A stretch of 64,000 nt of DNA from Pacificibacter marinus (lineage in GTDB: Bacteria; Pseudomonadota; Alphaproteobacteria; Rhodobacterales; Rhodobacteraceae), in the NCBI RefSeq assembly GCF_018860505.1, contig NZ_JAHKPU010000046.1:1-64000 (forward strand). The letters run 5' to 3'. Positions 28,264 through 37,029 of this stretch are shown here, piece by piece. Made by a program: the position numbers and the translations under genes. Below the pieces are notes generated by a model. It was not told where the DNA came from. It saw nothing but the letters and a program-made list of their open reading frames with translations, and did no database searches. Within the stretch, counting starts at the first letter, position 1, and each line of letters starts with the position of its first letter.

Positions 28264-29142
28264 ATGCACGCACACACACGCCTAAACATTTCCGCTGGAT
28301 TGGCTTCAGTCAGCGTCGCCTTGATCTTGGTTTTGGCCAAGTATTGGGCGTTCGAACATACCGGTGCTTTGTCGATCGCCACCTCTTTGGTCGATAGCGC
28401 ATTGGATCTGGTCATGGCGCTTGGCGGGTTGATGGCTATTTTCTATGCCGCACGGCCACCTGATGACGAGCACACCTTTGGCCACACCTCTGCTGAAGAT
28501 TTGGCGGCTCTTGGGCAGTCTGGGTTCATCTTGTTATCAAGCGCAGTAATCGCTTGGTCCGCCATGCAGCGCTTGCTGACCCCCGAGCCTATCGAAATGC
28601 AATTTGAGACCCGTGGCATTGCCGTAATGATCCTCTCGATCATGCTCACCGCTGCACTGATCTTGTGGCAACGTCGCGTGGCAAAGCGCACAGGGTCCAA
28701 AGTGGTTGCTGCCGACAGCCTGCATTACGTTGGCGATCTGGTTCCCAACATCGGCGCGATCATCGCACTGATCGCAGCCTCGACCTATGACCTGCACCGC
28801 TTAGACAGCATCGTCGCCTTGGGGGCCGCAGGCATGCTTGCCATCGGCGCACTGCGTATCGGAAAATCCGCGCTAGACGCGCTGATGGATCGCGCAGCCC
28901 CGCTTGAGACCATCACCACGATTGAAACAATCGCGGCCAATCATCCAGGCTTGCGTGGGTATCATGACCTTAAAACCCGTATGGCCGGATCAAAAGTTTT
29001 TGTGCATTTACACATCGAGCTGGACGGCGAACAAACCCTGCGTGAAGCCCATGATATTGGCAAAGCGCTTAAAGCTAAAATCTGTGCCGCTATCCCCAAT
29101 TGCGATGTGATTATCCATAAAGATGTGGCACGCGACGCCTAA
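28264..29142 (+). CDS. cation diffusion facilitator metal exporter
   Basis: A 292-residue CDF transporter that exports divalent metal in exchange for protons. About six membrane helices are followed by a cytoplasmic C-terminal domain (HPGLRGYHDLKTRMAGSKVFVHLHIELD). The transport-site motifs DxxxD (SLVDSALDLV) and HxxxD (ADSLHYVGDL) match the FieF/YiiP zinc/iron group, and DDEHTFGH after helix 2 fits the second metal-site region. Start ATG 28264 lacks a clear Shine-Dalgarno. Metal identity cannot be read from sequence alone. Confidence 0.92.
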   Translation: MHAHTRLNISAGLASVSVALILVLAKYWAFEHTGALSIATSLVDSALDLVMALGGLMAIFYAARPPDDEHTFGHTSAEDLAALGQSGFILLSSAVIAWSAMQRLLTPEPIEMQFETRGIAVMILSIMLTAALILWQRRVAKRTGSKVVAADSLHYVGDLVPNIGAIIALIAASTYDLHRLDSIVALGAAGMLAIGALRIGKSALDALMDRAAPLETITTIETIAANHPGLRGYHDLKTRMAGSKVFVHLHIELDGEQTLREAHDIGKALKAKICAAIPNCDVIIHKDVARDA

Positions 29143-29169
29143 CGCACCGCGCACCGATATGATCAAGCG

Positions 29170-31185
29170 TTACGCCAATCCGCGCCCTTTGAGCATAGCC
29201 TCAGGCCCTGGCATACGCCCCCGAAAGGCTGTGTAGAGTTGCTCAGGATCAGCCGACCCGCCCGCAGACAAAATATGCGTTTTCAGCAGATTTGCCGTTT
29301 TTGTATCAAAAGGCCCCGTTTCTTTGAACGCATCAAATGCGTCTGCATCCATGACTTCGGACCACATGTAAGAATAGTAGCCACAAGAATATCCATCACC
29401 AGCAAAGACATGCTGAAAATGCGGAGTCTCATGAAACATCGTGGTCGCTTTCGGCATCCCCAATTGATCTAAAGTCTCGGCTTGCGATTGCATCGGATCA
29501 GCTGGAGCATCGCCGTCATGAAAATTTAAATCCGTCAAAGCCGAGGCCACATAGCCCACGGTGGTATACCCCTGATCATAGGTCTGCGCGTCTAGCAGCC
29601 GTTTTAGCATATCCGCAGGCATCGCCTCGCCCGTGTCTGCATGTGTCGCGAATTCTTGCAACACTTCAGGCACTTCCAGCCAATGCTCGTACAATTGACT
29701 TGGCAGTTCCACAAAGTCCCGCGCCACCGAGGTGCCCGAAATACTTTCATAAGTCACATCAGACAACATCTGGTGCAACGCATGGCCGAATTCGTGGAAC
29801 AGCGTGCGTGCATCATCATAGGACAGCAAGTTCGGCTTGCCGCCCGAGGCCTTGGCAAAGTTACAGACGTTCAACACAATAGGTTTTGTATCGCCACCAA
29901 GCTTTTTTTGCGACCGCATCGCTGTGCACCATGCGCCAGACCGTTTAGATGCGCGCGCAAAATAATCGCCAATGAACACAGCAATATGTTCACCATCCCG
30001 CGTGACGTTCCATCCGCGCACATCCTCGTGGTAGAGCGTTGCATCAAGGGGTTCAAACGCCAAGCCAAACAGCCGTGTCGCACAGGCAAAGGCCGCCTCG
30101 ATCATTCGATCTAGTTGCAAATAGGGCTTGAGTTCCGCCTCGTCCAAATCATGTTCGATTTTGCGGCGTTTCTCGGAATAATACCGCCAATCCCATGGTT
30201 CAAGCGGGCCTGTGTACCCATCTGCATGCAGCATCTGTTCCAAAATCGCACCGTCTTTTTCGGCGGCGGCTTTGGCGGGGGTCCAGACTTCCATCAGCAA
30301 ATTGCGCACGGCATCTGGTGTTTTGGCCATCTGGGTTTCAAGCTTATAGGTGGCGAAACTTTCATAGCCCAACAGCTTGGCCCGCTCTTCGCGCAGTTTC
30401 AAAATCTCTGCCGCGTGACCACGATTGTCATTGCCTTTGCCACGCGCCCCACGTGATTTCCACGCGTGAAACACCGCTTCGCGCAGATCGCGGCGTGGAG
30501 AGAATTGCAAAAACGGCACGAACAAAGACCGCGATGTGGTCAGACATGGCCCGTCTAATTTCTTCGCCGCTCCAGCTGATTTCATCGCATCCACGACGAA
30601 CTCTGGCAGACCCTCCAAATCGGAGTCTCCCAATGCCAAAAACCAATCAGATTCATCGCCCAATAGGTTTTGTGAAAACTCCGTGCCAAGCGTCGATAGG
30701 CGTGATTTTATCTTGGCCATACGATCCTTGTCATCACCAGACAGCAATGCGCCAGAACGCACAAAGCTGCGGCGTGTCAGCATCAAAACCCGCATTTGTT
30801 CATCGCTCAGACCCAAGTCCTCGCGTGTATTCCAAAGTGCCTCGATACGTTCAAAAAGCGCAGTGTTCGCTGTAATCTCAGATGAATAATCCGCCAAAAT
30901 CGGACCGAAATCCCGCTGCAATTCTTCGCGTGTCTCGTTGCTGTCAGCGCCTGCGATTCCATAAAAAACGCCCAAGACTTTCGATAATAGCGCCTCGCAA
31001 TTTTCCATTGCTTCAATGGTGTTCTCAAACGTTGGCGCATCGGTATTCTCAGCAATCGCTTTGATCGCAGCGCGGCCTTCTACAAGACCAGCCTCAAAGG
31101 CGGGTTTGAAATCGGCGTCGGAAATATCAGCGAAAGGCGGTAGGTCAAACGCGGTGGTCCACGGCGTTAGAAACGGGTTTGTCAT
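29170..31185 (-). CDS. M3 family oligopeptidase
   Basis: The 671-residue zinc peptidase resembles oligopeptidase A / peptidyl-dipeptidase Dcp and should degrade short peptides in the cytosol (no signal peptide). The zinc site is LFHEFGHALHQML (HExxH). N- and C-terminal helical halves and ending MPGPEAMLKGRGL are typical. The ATG at 31185 follows AAAGGAG; a TTG seven codons earlier overlaps that ribosome site and is not used. It converges on the CDF gene with 27 bases between. Confidence 0.93.
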   Translation of the reverse strand: MTNPFLTPWTTAFDLPPFADISDADFKPAFEAGLVEGRAAIKAIAENTDAPTFENTIEAMENCEALLSKVLGVFYGIAGADSNETREELQRDFGPILADYSSEITANTALFERIEALWNTREDLGLSDEQMRVLMLTRRSFVRSGALLSGDDKDRMAKIKSRLSTLGTEFSQNLLGDESDWFLALGDSDLEGLPEFVVDAMKSAGAAKKLDGPCLTTSRSLFVPFLQFSPRRDLREAVFHAWKSRGARGKGNDNRGHAAEILKLREERAKLLGYESFATYKLETQMAKTPDAVRNLLMEVWTPAKAAAEKDGAILEQMLHADGYTGPLEPWDWRYYSEKRRKIEHDLDEAELKPYLQLDRMIEAAFACATRLFGLAFEPLDATLYHEDVRGWNVTRDGEHIAVFIGDYFARASKRSGAWCTAMRSQKKLGGDTKPIVLNVCNFAKASGGKPNLLSYDDARTLFHEFGHALHQMLSDVTYESISGTSVARDFVELPSQLYEHWLEVPEVLQEFATHADTGEAMPADMLKRLLDAQTYDQGYTTVGYVASALTDLNFHDGDAPADPMQSQAETLDQLGMPKATTMFHETPHFQHVFAGDGYSCGYYSYMWSEVMDADAFDAFKETGPFDTKTANLLKTHILSAGGSADPEQLYTAFRGRMPGPEAMLKGRGLA

Positions 31186-31237
31186 AGGGATCTCCTTTGA
31201 AATCAAGCTATGCCCGACACTGGTAAAGTAAAAGGGT

Positions 31238-32278
31238 TCAGCCCGCGCAAATCGGGCAATCAGCGCGCTTTTTTGTCTTTATCACGCGGGTCTCGGCGTA
31301 AAGCGCATCATAGATCATCAAACGCCCTCCAAGCCCCTGACCAGCGCCAGTGATATGCTTGATCGCCTCCATCGCGAGCATTGTCCCTAAAATACCCGGC
31401 AAGGGGGCCGCCACGCCAGCCTCGGCACAGCTTGGCACCATTCCGTCAGCAGGCCGCGTGGGGAAAACACATTGATAACAAGGCGTATTATTTGCCGAAT
31501 CATAAAGGCTAATCTGCCCTTCCCACTGCGTGATCGCGGCGGATAACAACGGGACACCACCGGCAACGCAATGCGTGTTCACCAAATATCGCGTGTCGAA
31601 ATTGTCAGAGCCATCAATCACCAGATCATACTCGGATAGCAGCACTGAACAGCTGTCATCAAAGCGGCGATTGTAGGGTTTTACCTCGATAAAAGGGTTC
31701 TGCGCCCGCATCGCCTGTTCAGCGGAAAACACTTTGGGCATGCCTTGGTTCTTGTCCACATGGATCACTTGCCGTTGCAGGTTCGACGCATCGACATGAT
31801 CGTCATCCATCACACCAATGGTGCCAACCCCCGAGGCCGCAAGATATTGCAACACAGGGGCGCCAAGCCCACCTGCCCCGATCACAAGTACTCGCGCGTC
31901 TTTGAGCTTGCGTTGCCCCGGCCCGCCGATTTCGCGCAAGATGATATGGCGCATGTAGCGTTCGAGTTCGACATCTTTGAAGGGGGCTTTCGCGTCAGTT
32001 TCAGGCTGAACCGGTGCGTTTTTATTGGCCCGCGTATGCAGCCATTTCAACCCACTGCGATAAACCGCAATCACCGCAACGACGCCGCCCAAAAGCACCC
32101 ATTCTTTCAAACCGCCGCCAAGGGTCACACGCAGACCGTTATCAGGCGGCAAGACCATGACAGCGATCAAAACACCCGCATAGAGCATCCCAATCATCAT
32201 CAACCGCGCAAAGACAGGCACTTTCATCACCACGCCGATGATCCACAGCACGGTCACAAGGATGAGCACTAAGACCAT
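31238..32278 (-). CDS. membrane-anchored E1-like adenylyltransferase (MoeB/ThiF/HesA family)
   Basis: The 346-residue protein has an unusual N terminus with about three membrane helices (residues 1-20, 25-45, 58-75) before a complete MoeB/ThiF domain. That domain shows the ATP-binding GAGGLGAPVLQYLAASGVG, the Arg loop NLQRQVIH, DGSDNFDTRYLVN, the two CxxC zinc motifs (CYQC and CPIC) and the conserved PSCAEAGV. The family adenylates the C terminus of ubiquitin-like sulfur carriers such as MoaD or ThiS. There is no rhodanese domain. It begins three bases after the dut stop in a coaBC-dut-E1 unit. The molybdopterin link would suit XdhB here, but its partner is unknown. Confidence 0.88.
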   Translation of the reverse strand: MVLVLILVTVLWIIGVVMKVPVFARLMMIGMLYAGVLIAVMVLPPDNGLRVTLGGGLKEWVLLGGVVAVIAVYRSGLKWLHTRANKNAPVQPETDAKAPFKDVELERYMRHIILREIGGPGQRKLKDARVLVIGAGGLGAPVLQYLAASGVGTIGVMDDDHVDASNLQRQVIHVDKNQGMPKVFSAEQAMRAQNPFIEVKPYNRRFDDSCSVLLSEYDLVIDGSDNFDTRYLVNTHCVAGGVPLLSAAITQWEGQISLYDSANNTPCYQCVFPTRPADGMVPSCAEAGVAAPLPGILGTMLAMEAIKHITGAGQGLGGRLMIYDALYAETRVIKTKKRADCPICAG

Positions 32279-32281
32279 ATC

Positions 32282-32749
32282 TTAAATTGTCCCAGTTGAA
32301 CCAAAGCCACCAGAGCCACGCGCGGTCTCGTCCAACTCATCGCTGAGTTGATAATCGCCTTGCACCACAGGGGCGACGACAAGCTGTGCGATACGTTCGC
32401 CGTGAGCAATGTGAAACGGCTCAGAGCCATGATTGATCAACAAAACCCCAACAGGTCCGCGATAATCAGCGTCAATTGTGCCGGGCGTGTTGACCATGGA
32501 AATTCCGTGTTTGAGCGCCAATCCCGAACGCGGGCGCACTTGCACTTCAAACCCCGCAGGTATTTCCATTGCAAATCCCGTCGGGATCAACGCGCGAGCG
32601 CCAACATCCAACGTCACACCCGCAACGCGCTGATCAGGTGTAAAGTTCGCGCGAACATCTGCACCGGCGGCCTGCGCGGTTTCGTGTTTGGGCAAGGCGA
32701 TGTCTGTATCAGCACCGTCCAACCATTTGATTTTGATCAGAGCCTTCAT
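32282..32749 (-). CDS. dut: dUTP diphosphatase
   Basis: Dut cleaves dUTP to dUMP, keeping uracil out of DNA and supplying dTMP synthesis. The 155-residue trimeric enzyme has all five motifs: [42 protein letters not shown] and the C-terminal [10 protein letters not shown]. It overlaps the coaBC stop by four bases (ATGA), the conserved coaBC-dut pairing. Confidence 0.97.
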   Translation of the reverse strand: MKALIKIKWLDGADTDIALPKHETAQAAGADVRANFTPDQRVAGVTLDVGARALIPTGFAMEIPAGFEVQVRPRSGLALKHGISMVNTPGTIDADYRGPVGVLLINHGSEPFHIAHGERIAQLVVAPVVQGDYQLSDELDETARGSGGFGSTGTI

Positions 32750-33945
32750 GATTTTGTCAGCTCCTGTGCGATGCGATCCGCCAGTTTGCGCGCCACCTCA
32801 GACTTACCCATACGCGGCCAAATGTCTGCCTTGCCGTTTGAAATCAGCGTCACGGCGTTTTCGGACCCGCCCATGATGCCTGTCTCAGGGCTGACGTCAT
32901 TGGCCACAATCCAATCGCAGCCCTTGCGTGCCAGTTTTGAGGTGGCGTTTTCAATCACGTTGTCTGTCTCGGCGGCAAAGCCCACGATCAATTTGGGACG
33001 GTTCTTTTTAGAGTGTGAAACCTCAGCCAAAATGTCGGGATTTTCCGTAAACTTCAGCTCAGGCAAAGCACCGTTTTTCTTTTTGATTTTCGAAGTCGCG
33101 GGCAAAGCCAACCGCCAATCGGCAACGGCTGCTGCGAAAACAGCCGCATCCACTGGCAAAGCGGCATCGACGGCCTGCTTCATCTCGCGCGCAGTTTCGA
33201 CTTTGATCACGTGAACGCCCAAAGGCGGTGGTGTATCGGCTGGCCCCGTGACAAAGATCACATCGGCGCCAAGATCACGCAGCGCAGTCGCAATCGCTGT
33301 GCCCTGCGCGCCAGACGACCGATTGGCGATATAGCGCACAGGATCGATCGGTTCATGTGTCGGACCGGATGTGACCAAAACCTGCTTGCCAGTTAGGGGC
33401 CCATCGGTGAGCGCCGCGCGAATAGCGCCAATGATATCAGTAGTTTCGGACAATCGACCAGGCCCGAATTCACCGCAAGCCATCGCGCCCTCATCGGGCC
33501 CCACAAACAATATCCCATCAGATTCGAGCGTCTTCACGTTGCGTTGCGTGGCGGGATGATCCCACATGCGGACATTCATCGACGGCGCGACAAGCACACG
33601 TTTGTCTGTCGCCAAGAGCAAAGTTGAGGCCAAATCATTCGCAAGCCCAGCCGCCATTTTGCCAAGCAAATCAGCCGTCGCAGGGGCAACAACAATCAAA
33701 TCTGCCGCACGCGACAATTCGATATGCCCCATTTCGGCTTCATCCGTCAGGTCAAACAAGTCTCGATAAACCTTTTGAGTCGACAAAGCCGACACCGACA
33801 AAGGCGTCACGAACTCTTCGGCCGCTTTGGTCAAAACAGGCACGACCCGCACGCCCTCTTCGCGCAACCTGCGGATCAGATCCAGCGACTTAAATGCCGC
33901 GATCCCACCACCGATGATGAGAAGAATACTTTTGCCGTTCAACAT
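32746..33945 (-). CDS. coaBC: bifunctional phosphopantothenoylcysteine decarboxylase/synthetase
   Basis: CoaBC makes 4'-phosphopantetheine from 4'-phosphopantothenate and cysteine in CoA synthesis. The N-terminal flavin decarboxylase (CoaC) shows [32 protein letters not shown] and [12 protein letters not shown] with its catalytic Cys; the C-terminal CTP-dependent ligase (CoaB) shows [20 protein letters not shown] and DWIVANDVS. 399 residues is normal. First gene of a leftward coaBC-dut-E1 unit. Confidence 0.97.
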   Translation of the reverse strand: MLNGKSILLIIGGGIAAFKSLDLIRRLREEGVRVVPVLTKAAEEFVTPLSVSALSTQKVYRDLFDLTDEAEMGHIELSRAADLIVVAPATADLLGKMAAGLANDLASTLLLATDKRVLVAPSMNVRMWDHPATQRNVKTLESDGILFVGPDEGAMACGEFGPGRLSETTDIIGAIRAALTDGPLTGKQVLVTSGPTHEPIDPVRYIANRSSGAQGTAIATALRDLGADVIFVTGPADTPPPLGVHVIKVETAREMKQAVDAALPVDAAVFAAAVADWRLALPATSKIKKKNGALPELKFTENPDILAEVSHSKKNRPKLIVGFAAETDNVIENATSKLARKGCDWIVANDVSPETGIMGGSENAVTLISNGKADIWPRMGKSEVARKLADRIAQELTKS

Positions 33946-34021
33946 AATAGGCCCCTTTGGCTGTCCCCCAAAGGTTTAAGCCTGCAGATGCGCAAACTCA
34001 AGTCGCATGAGATCCAAACGC

Positions 34022-34903
34022 CTAGTTCAACAATTCGGTCAATGCCTCACCGTGCCCCGCCAGAGTGCTGCGCATTTTTCCGAAGGCTGCCACCTCAACT
34101 TGGCGCACGCGTTCTTTCGACAGTTTCAATTCATCACCAAGGCTTTCCAGCGTGCGTGGCTCATCTGCGAGTTTTCGAGCCGTCAGAATATATCTTTCAC
34201 GATCAGTGAGTTTGCTCATCGCATCCCCCACCCAAGCTTTTAACTGCGCTTGGTCGTGATTTTCCTCAACGGTCTCAGATGTCGTTGCCCCATCATCGAC
34301 CAATGTATCAATCCATTCACGGCCTTCTTCGTCGCTCGACTGTGTGGCATTCAATGAAAAATCAGAGCCAGACAAACGCCCGTTCATTGCCTCGACATCG
34401 CGCAAGGGCACGCCCAATTCGGCAGCAATTTTTTGCATCAAGTCGGCGTTTTCTATGGGCGCACCAGCGGCCAAGGCTTCGCGTTCAAATCGCGCTTGCA
34501 CGCGGCGCATATTGAAAAACAACGATTTCTGCGCAGATGTAGACCCTGTGCGCACCAAAGACCAATTGCGCATGACGTGATCTTGAACAGAGGCTTTGAT
34601 CCACCAAACTGCGTAGGTCGAAAAGCGTACACCACGATCTGGATCGAATTTCTCAGCCGCTTTCATCAAGCCCAACGCCGCCTCTTGTATCAGATCAGGC
34701 ATCGGCGCGCCGTAGCGTTTGAACTTAGATGCCTGTGAAATCGCCAAGCGCATATAGGCTGAAATCAAACGATGCAAAGCAGCCTCATCACGGTTATCAC
34801 GCCATGCGAGCGCCAAGGCGTGTTCGGTATCTGCATCGAGCATTTCTGCTTTCATCGACTTGCGTGTAAACCCGTTGTCGTATGATGAATCAATGCGTCC
34901 CAT
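34022..34903 (-). CDS. rpoH: RpoH-family (sigma-32) alternative sigma factor
   Basis: A 293-residue sigma-70 family factor. Region 2 reads MPDLIQEAALGLMKAAEKFDPDRGVRFSTYAVWWIKASVQDHVM, followed by an RpoH-box-like segment (QKSLFFNMRR), and region 4 ends in LESLGDELKLSKERVRQVEVAAF. The box and size place it with heat-shock RpoH factors. Rhodobacteraceae often have two; I suspect the RpoHII type (oxidative-stress linked) but cannot prove that from sequence. ATG 34903 follows AAAGGACAAGG. The 82-base gap to the divergent cobU holds its promoter. Confidence 0.9.
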   Translation of the reverse strand: MGRIDSSYDNGFTRKSMKAEMLDADTEHALALAWRDNRDEAALHRLISAYMRLAISQASKFKRYGAPMPDLIQEAALGLMKAAEKFDPDRGVRFSTYAVWWIKASVQDHVMRNWSLVRTGSTSAQKSLFFNMRRVQARFEREALAAGAPIENADLMQKIAAELGVPLRDVEAMNGRLSGSDFSLNATQSSDEEGREWIDTLVDDGATTSETVEENHDQAQLKAWVGDAMSKLTDRERYILTARKLADEPRTLESLGDELKLSKERVRQVEVAAFGKMRSTLAGHGEALTELLN

Positions 34904-34985
34904 ATCACCCTTGTCCTTTTGTGCTGTCTCGCTCAACCGTTTGCGAAGCGATGTTACAAGTGATACGCATGGCAACGGATTTTGG

Positions 34986-35555
34986 ATGACAAAAAGAGTC
35001 ACAACTATGTGTGCAGATATCACCTTGGTTCTTGGCGGCGCGTCTTCTGGCAAGTCTCACTTGGCGGAAAAAATATGTTTTTCCAGCCGCTTACCTCGTA
35101 TATACATCGCCACAGCACAGGCGTTTGATGACGAAATGCGCGACAAGATTACACAACATCAACTGGATCGTGGCGAGGATTGGACCACCCTTGAGGCCCC
35201 TTTTAAGGTAGATAGCGTTTTACGTGACGTCCCTTCAGGTCAGATCGTCTTGCTGGATTGCGCAACCCTTTGGTTGACCAATCACCTTTTGGCAGAGCAT
35301 GATATTGCCCAGCAAACCGATGCCTTACTAGGCGCTCTGTCAACCTGCGCCAGCCCCGTGGTGATTGTGTCGAATGAAGTTGGCCAAGGCATTGTGCCCG
35401 AAAACAAATTGGCACGAACATTTCGCATCGAACAAGGCCGCCTCAACCGACGCCTCGCTGAACACGCGGCTTGCGTGGTGGGCGTGATGGCCGGATTGCC
35501 TTTTGTGCTCAAAGGCGACATGCCCAAGGCGCTGATGCAAGAGGCCAGCACATGA
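34986..35555 (+). CDS. cobU: adenosylcobinamide kinase/phosphate guanylyltransferase
   Basis: CobU (CobP in the aerobic-pathway naming) phosphorylates adenosylcobinamide and adds GMP in late B12 assembly. Features are the P-loop LVLGGASSGKSHLAE near the N terminus, IATAQAFDDEMRDKI with the guanylate-accepting His in the QHQLDRGEDW stretch, and VSNEVGQGIVPENKLAR FRIEQGRLNR-type C terminus. ATG 34986 gives 189 residues; ATG 35007, seven codons later with AAAGAG upstream, is an equal alternative. Its stop overlaps the histidine phosphatase start by four bases. Confidence 0.92.
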   Translation: MTKRVTTMCADITLVLGGASSGKSHLAEKICFSSRLPRIYIATAQAFDDEMRDKITQHQLDRGEDWTTLEAPFKVDSVLRDVPSGQIVLLDCATLWLTNHLLAEHDIAQQTDALLGALSTCASPVVIVSNEVGQGIVPENKLARTFRIEQGRLNRRLAEHAACVVGVMAGLPFVLKGDMPKALMQEAST

Positions 35556-36124
35556 GTCGGATCTGGCTGGTGCGCCACGGGCCAACCCATGTGAAAACTT
35601 TTGTCGGATGGACCGATGTACCAGCTGACCTGTCAGACACCGCTGCGATTGTGCGCTTGGAAAACGCCCTGCCCGTGGATGTGCCGATTGTGTCCTCCAC
35701 CTTGGACCGCGCGATCAAAACGGCGGATGCGATCCAAGGCACACGGCTTCGTTTGCCCCATGATCCCCGCTTGCGTGAAACGCATTTTGGCGAATGGGAA
35801 AACCGGTCTTGGTCACAAATCCAAGCGCTTGACCCCGCCTTGGCCCGCCGTGTTTTTGAAGATCCAGGGCAGCACGCCCCCCCAGGTGGCGAAAACTGGC
35901 ATGACTTTTCTGCACGGGTTTACAGCGGGCTTGATGCCATCACAGGGGATGCGATTGTCGTGGCGCATATGGGCGTCATCTTAGCGGTGTTGCAACGCGC
36001 TTTGGGCTGTTCAGCCTATGAGGCTTTGGGTCACAAAATCGACAATTTATCGATCACATCGATCGCTCGGGCCACGCCACAATCACCAACTTGGTCTGCG
36101 CATATGATCAATCATATCCCGTGA
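35552..36124 (+). CDS. histidine phosphatase, alpha-ribazole-phosphatase-like
   Basis: The 190-residue protein belongs to the phosphoglycerate-mutase-like histidine phosphatases. It has the RHG motif (WLVRHGPTH), ETHFGEWENRSW and the second catalytic His (VVAHMGVIL). Overlap with cobU (ATGA) and the size favour alpha-ribazole-5'-phosphate phosphatase (CobC) activity in B12 synthesis, but the family is broad. Start ATG 35552 is set by the overlap. Confidence 0.82.
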   Translation: MSRIWLVRHGPTHVKTFVGWTDVPADLSDTAAIVRLENALPVDVPIVSSTLDRAIKTADAIQGTRLRLPHDPRLRETHFGEWENRSWSQIQALDPALARRVFEDPGQHAPPGGENWHDFSARVYSGLDAITGDAIVVAHMGVILAVLQRALGCSAYEALGHKIDNLSITSIARATPQSPTWSAHMINHIP

Positions 36125-36201
36125 TGCACTCCATCTAAAATACTCGTTTTAGCATAGCTCACACCTGCGTTACTCTGCTTGCAACCCGCAGGAGGTGTTG
36201 C

Positions 36202-36900
36202 ATGACATACGATCTATTTATTGGTGACAAAGGCTTTTCAAGTTGGTCTTTACGAGGCTGGCTGCTGTTTGAAAAATTTGGAATCGACGTACATGTCCAC
36301 ATGCTCGGGCTGTACAGCGGAACCATGAAGCAAGAGATGGCCAAACTTGCCCCCGCACGCTTTGTGCCAACCGTTCGCACGCCAGAAGGTTGGGTCATCG
36401 GCGAAAGCATCGCAATTGTTGAAACACTGGCTGAACGCCACCCAGACGCAAACATTTGGCCCAAAGACGCCGAAGCGCGCATTTATGCACGGTGGCTTGT
36501 CGCCGAAATGCATGCTGGGTTTTCAACCTTGCGCACTGATTGCCCGATGCAATTGTTCAAGCAAATCCGCGACTTTGACGTTTCCGATGCCTTAAATTCC
36601 GACATTGCGCGCCTTGAAGATATGCTTGGTCACGCCTTTGACCGCTTTGCCACAAAAGGCGCGGATGCAGAAGGTTGGCTCTTTGGCGCCTATTCTGCTG
36701 CGGATGCCTTTTATGCTCCAGTGGCGGCACGTATTGCGGGCTATGACTTACCGGTATCAGATCGTCTGGCAGCTTACGTACGTACTCATTTGAAAGATTC
36801 CGCGTTCAAGTCCTGGCGTGCAGACGGTATCGCGGCCACCTACGATCCATTTCCTTACGACCTTGGAACAGATCCCAAACCTTGGCCTGAATCCGATTAA
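36202..36900 (+). CDS. glutathione S-transferase family protein
   Basis: A 232-residue cytosolic protein with an N-terminal thioredoxin-like domain (LFIGDKGFSSWSLRGWLLFEKFG, where the SSWSLR segment resembles the zeta-like glutathione-site motif) and GWVIGESIAIVETLAERHPD (glutathione gamma-Glu contact region), then a helical C-terminal domain. ATG follows AGGAGG. Substrate unknown. The glutathione synthase gene gshB is 2.5 kb downstream on the other strand. Confidence 0.9.
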   Translation: MTYDLFIGDKGFSSWSLRGWLLFEKFGIDVHVHMLGLYSGTMKQEMAKLAPARFVPTVRTPEGWVIGESIAIVETLAERHPDANIWPKDAEARIYARWLVAEMHAGFSTLRTDCPMQLFKQIRDFDVSDALNSDIARLEDMLGHAFDRFATKGADAEGWLFGAYSAADAFYAPVAARIAGYDLPVSDRLAAYVRTHLKDSAFKSWRADGIAATYDPFPYDLGTDPKPWPESD

Positions 36901-36922
36901 GTCACATAAAAACAACCTCCTG

Positions 36923-36938
36923 TTAACCATTTACTAAC
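36923..36938 (+). promoter_or_regulatory. CtrA-like box upstream of comM
   Basis: TTAACCATTTACTAAC matches the alphaproteobacterial CtrA pattern TTAA-N7-TTAA with one mismatch in the second half. It lies 92 bases before the comM start. Competence genes are CtrA-dependent in some Rhodobacteraceae, which is the context for this call; binding is inferred. Confidence 0.35.
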
Positions 36939-36970
36939 CTTAAACGCGCTACCCCGTTTAAGGAAAGCGA

Positions 36971-37007
36971 ATGCCCAATCCAAAGCAAGACATGCTTTGA
37001 TTGAGGC
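36971..37007 (+). other. 9-codon leader ORF and hairpin in the comM 5' region
   Basis: ATG 36971 follows AAGGA and opens MPNPKQDML, ending TGA at 37000. The same bases form a hairpin (CAAAGCA/TGCTTTG core, 5-base loop, extended with bulges from 36972 to 37007). comM's own ribosome site (TAGGAGG) lies just after. Possibly a leader that tunes comM translation; unproven. Confidence 0.3.
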
Positions 37008-37029
37008 ACGCGGCAGTAGGAGGTCATTG

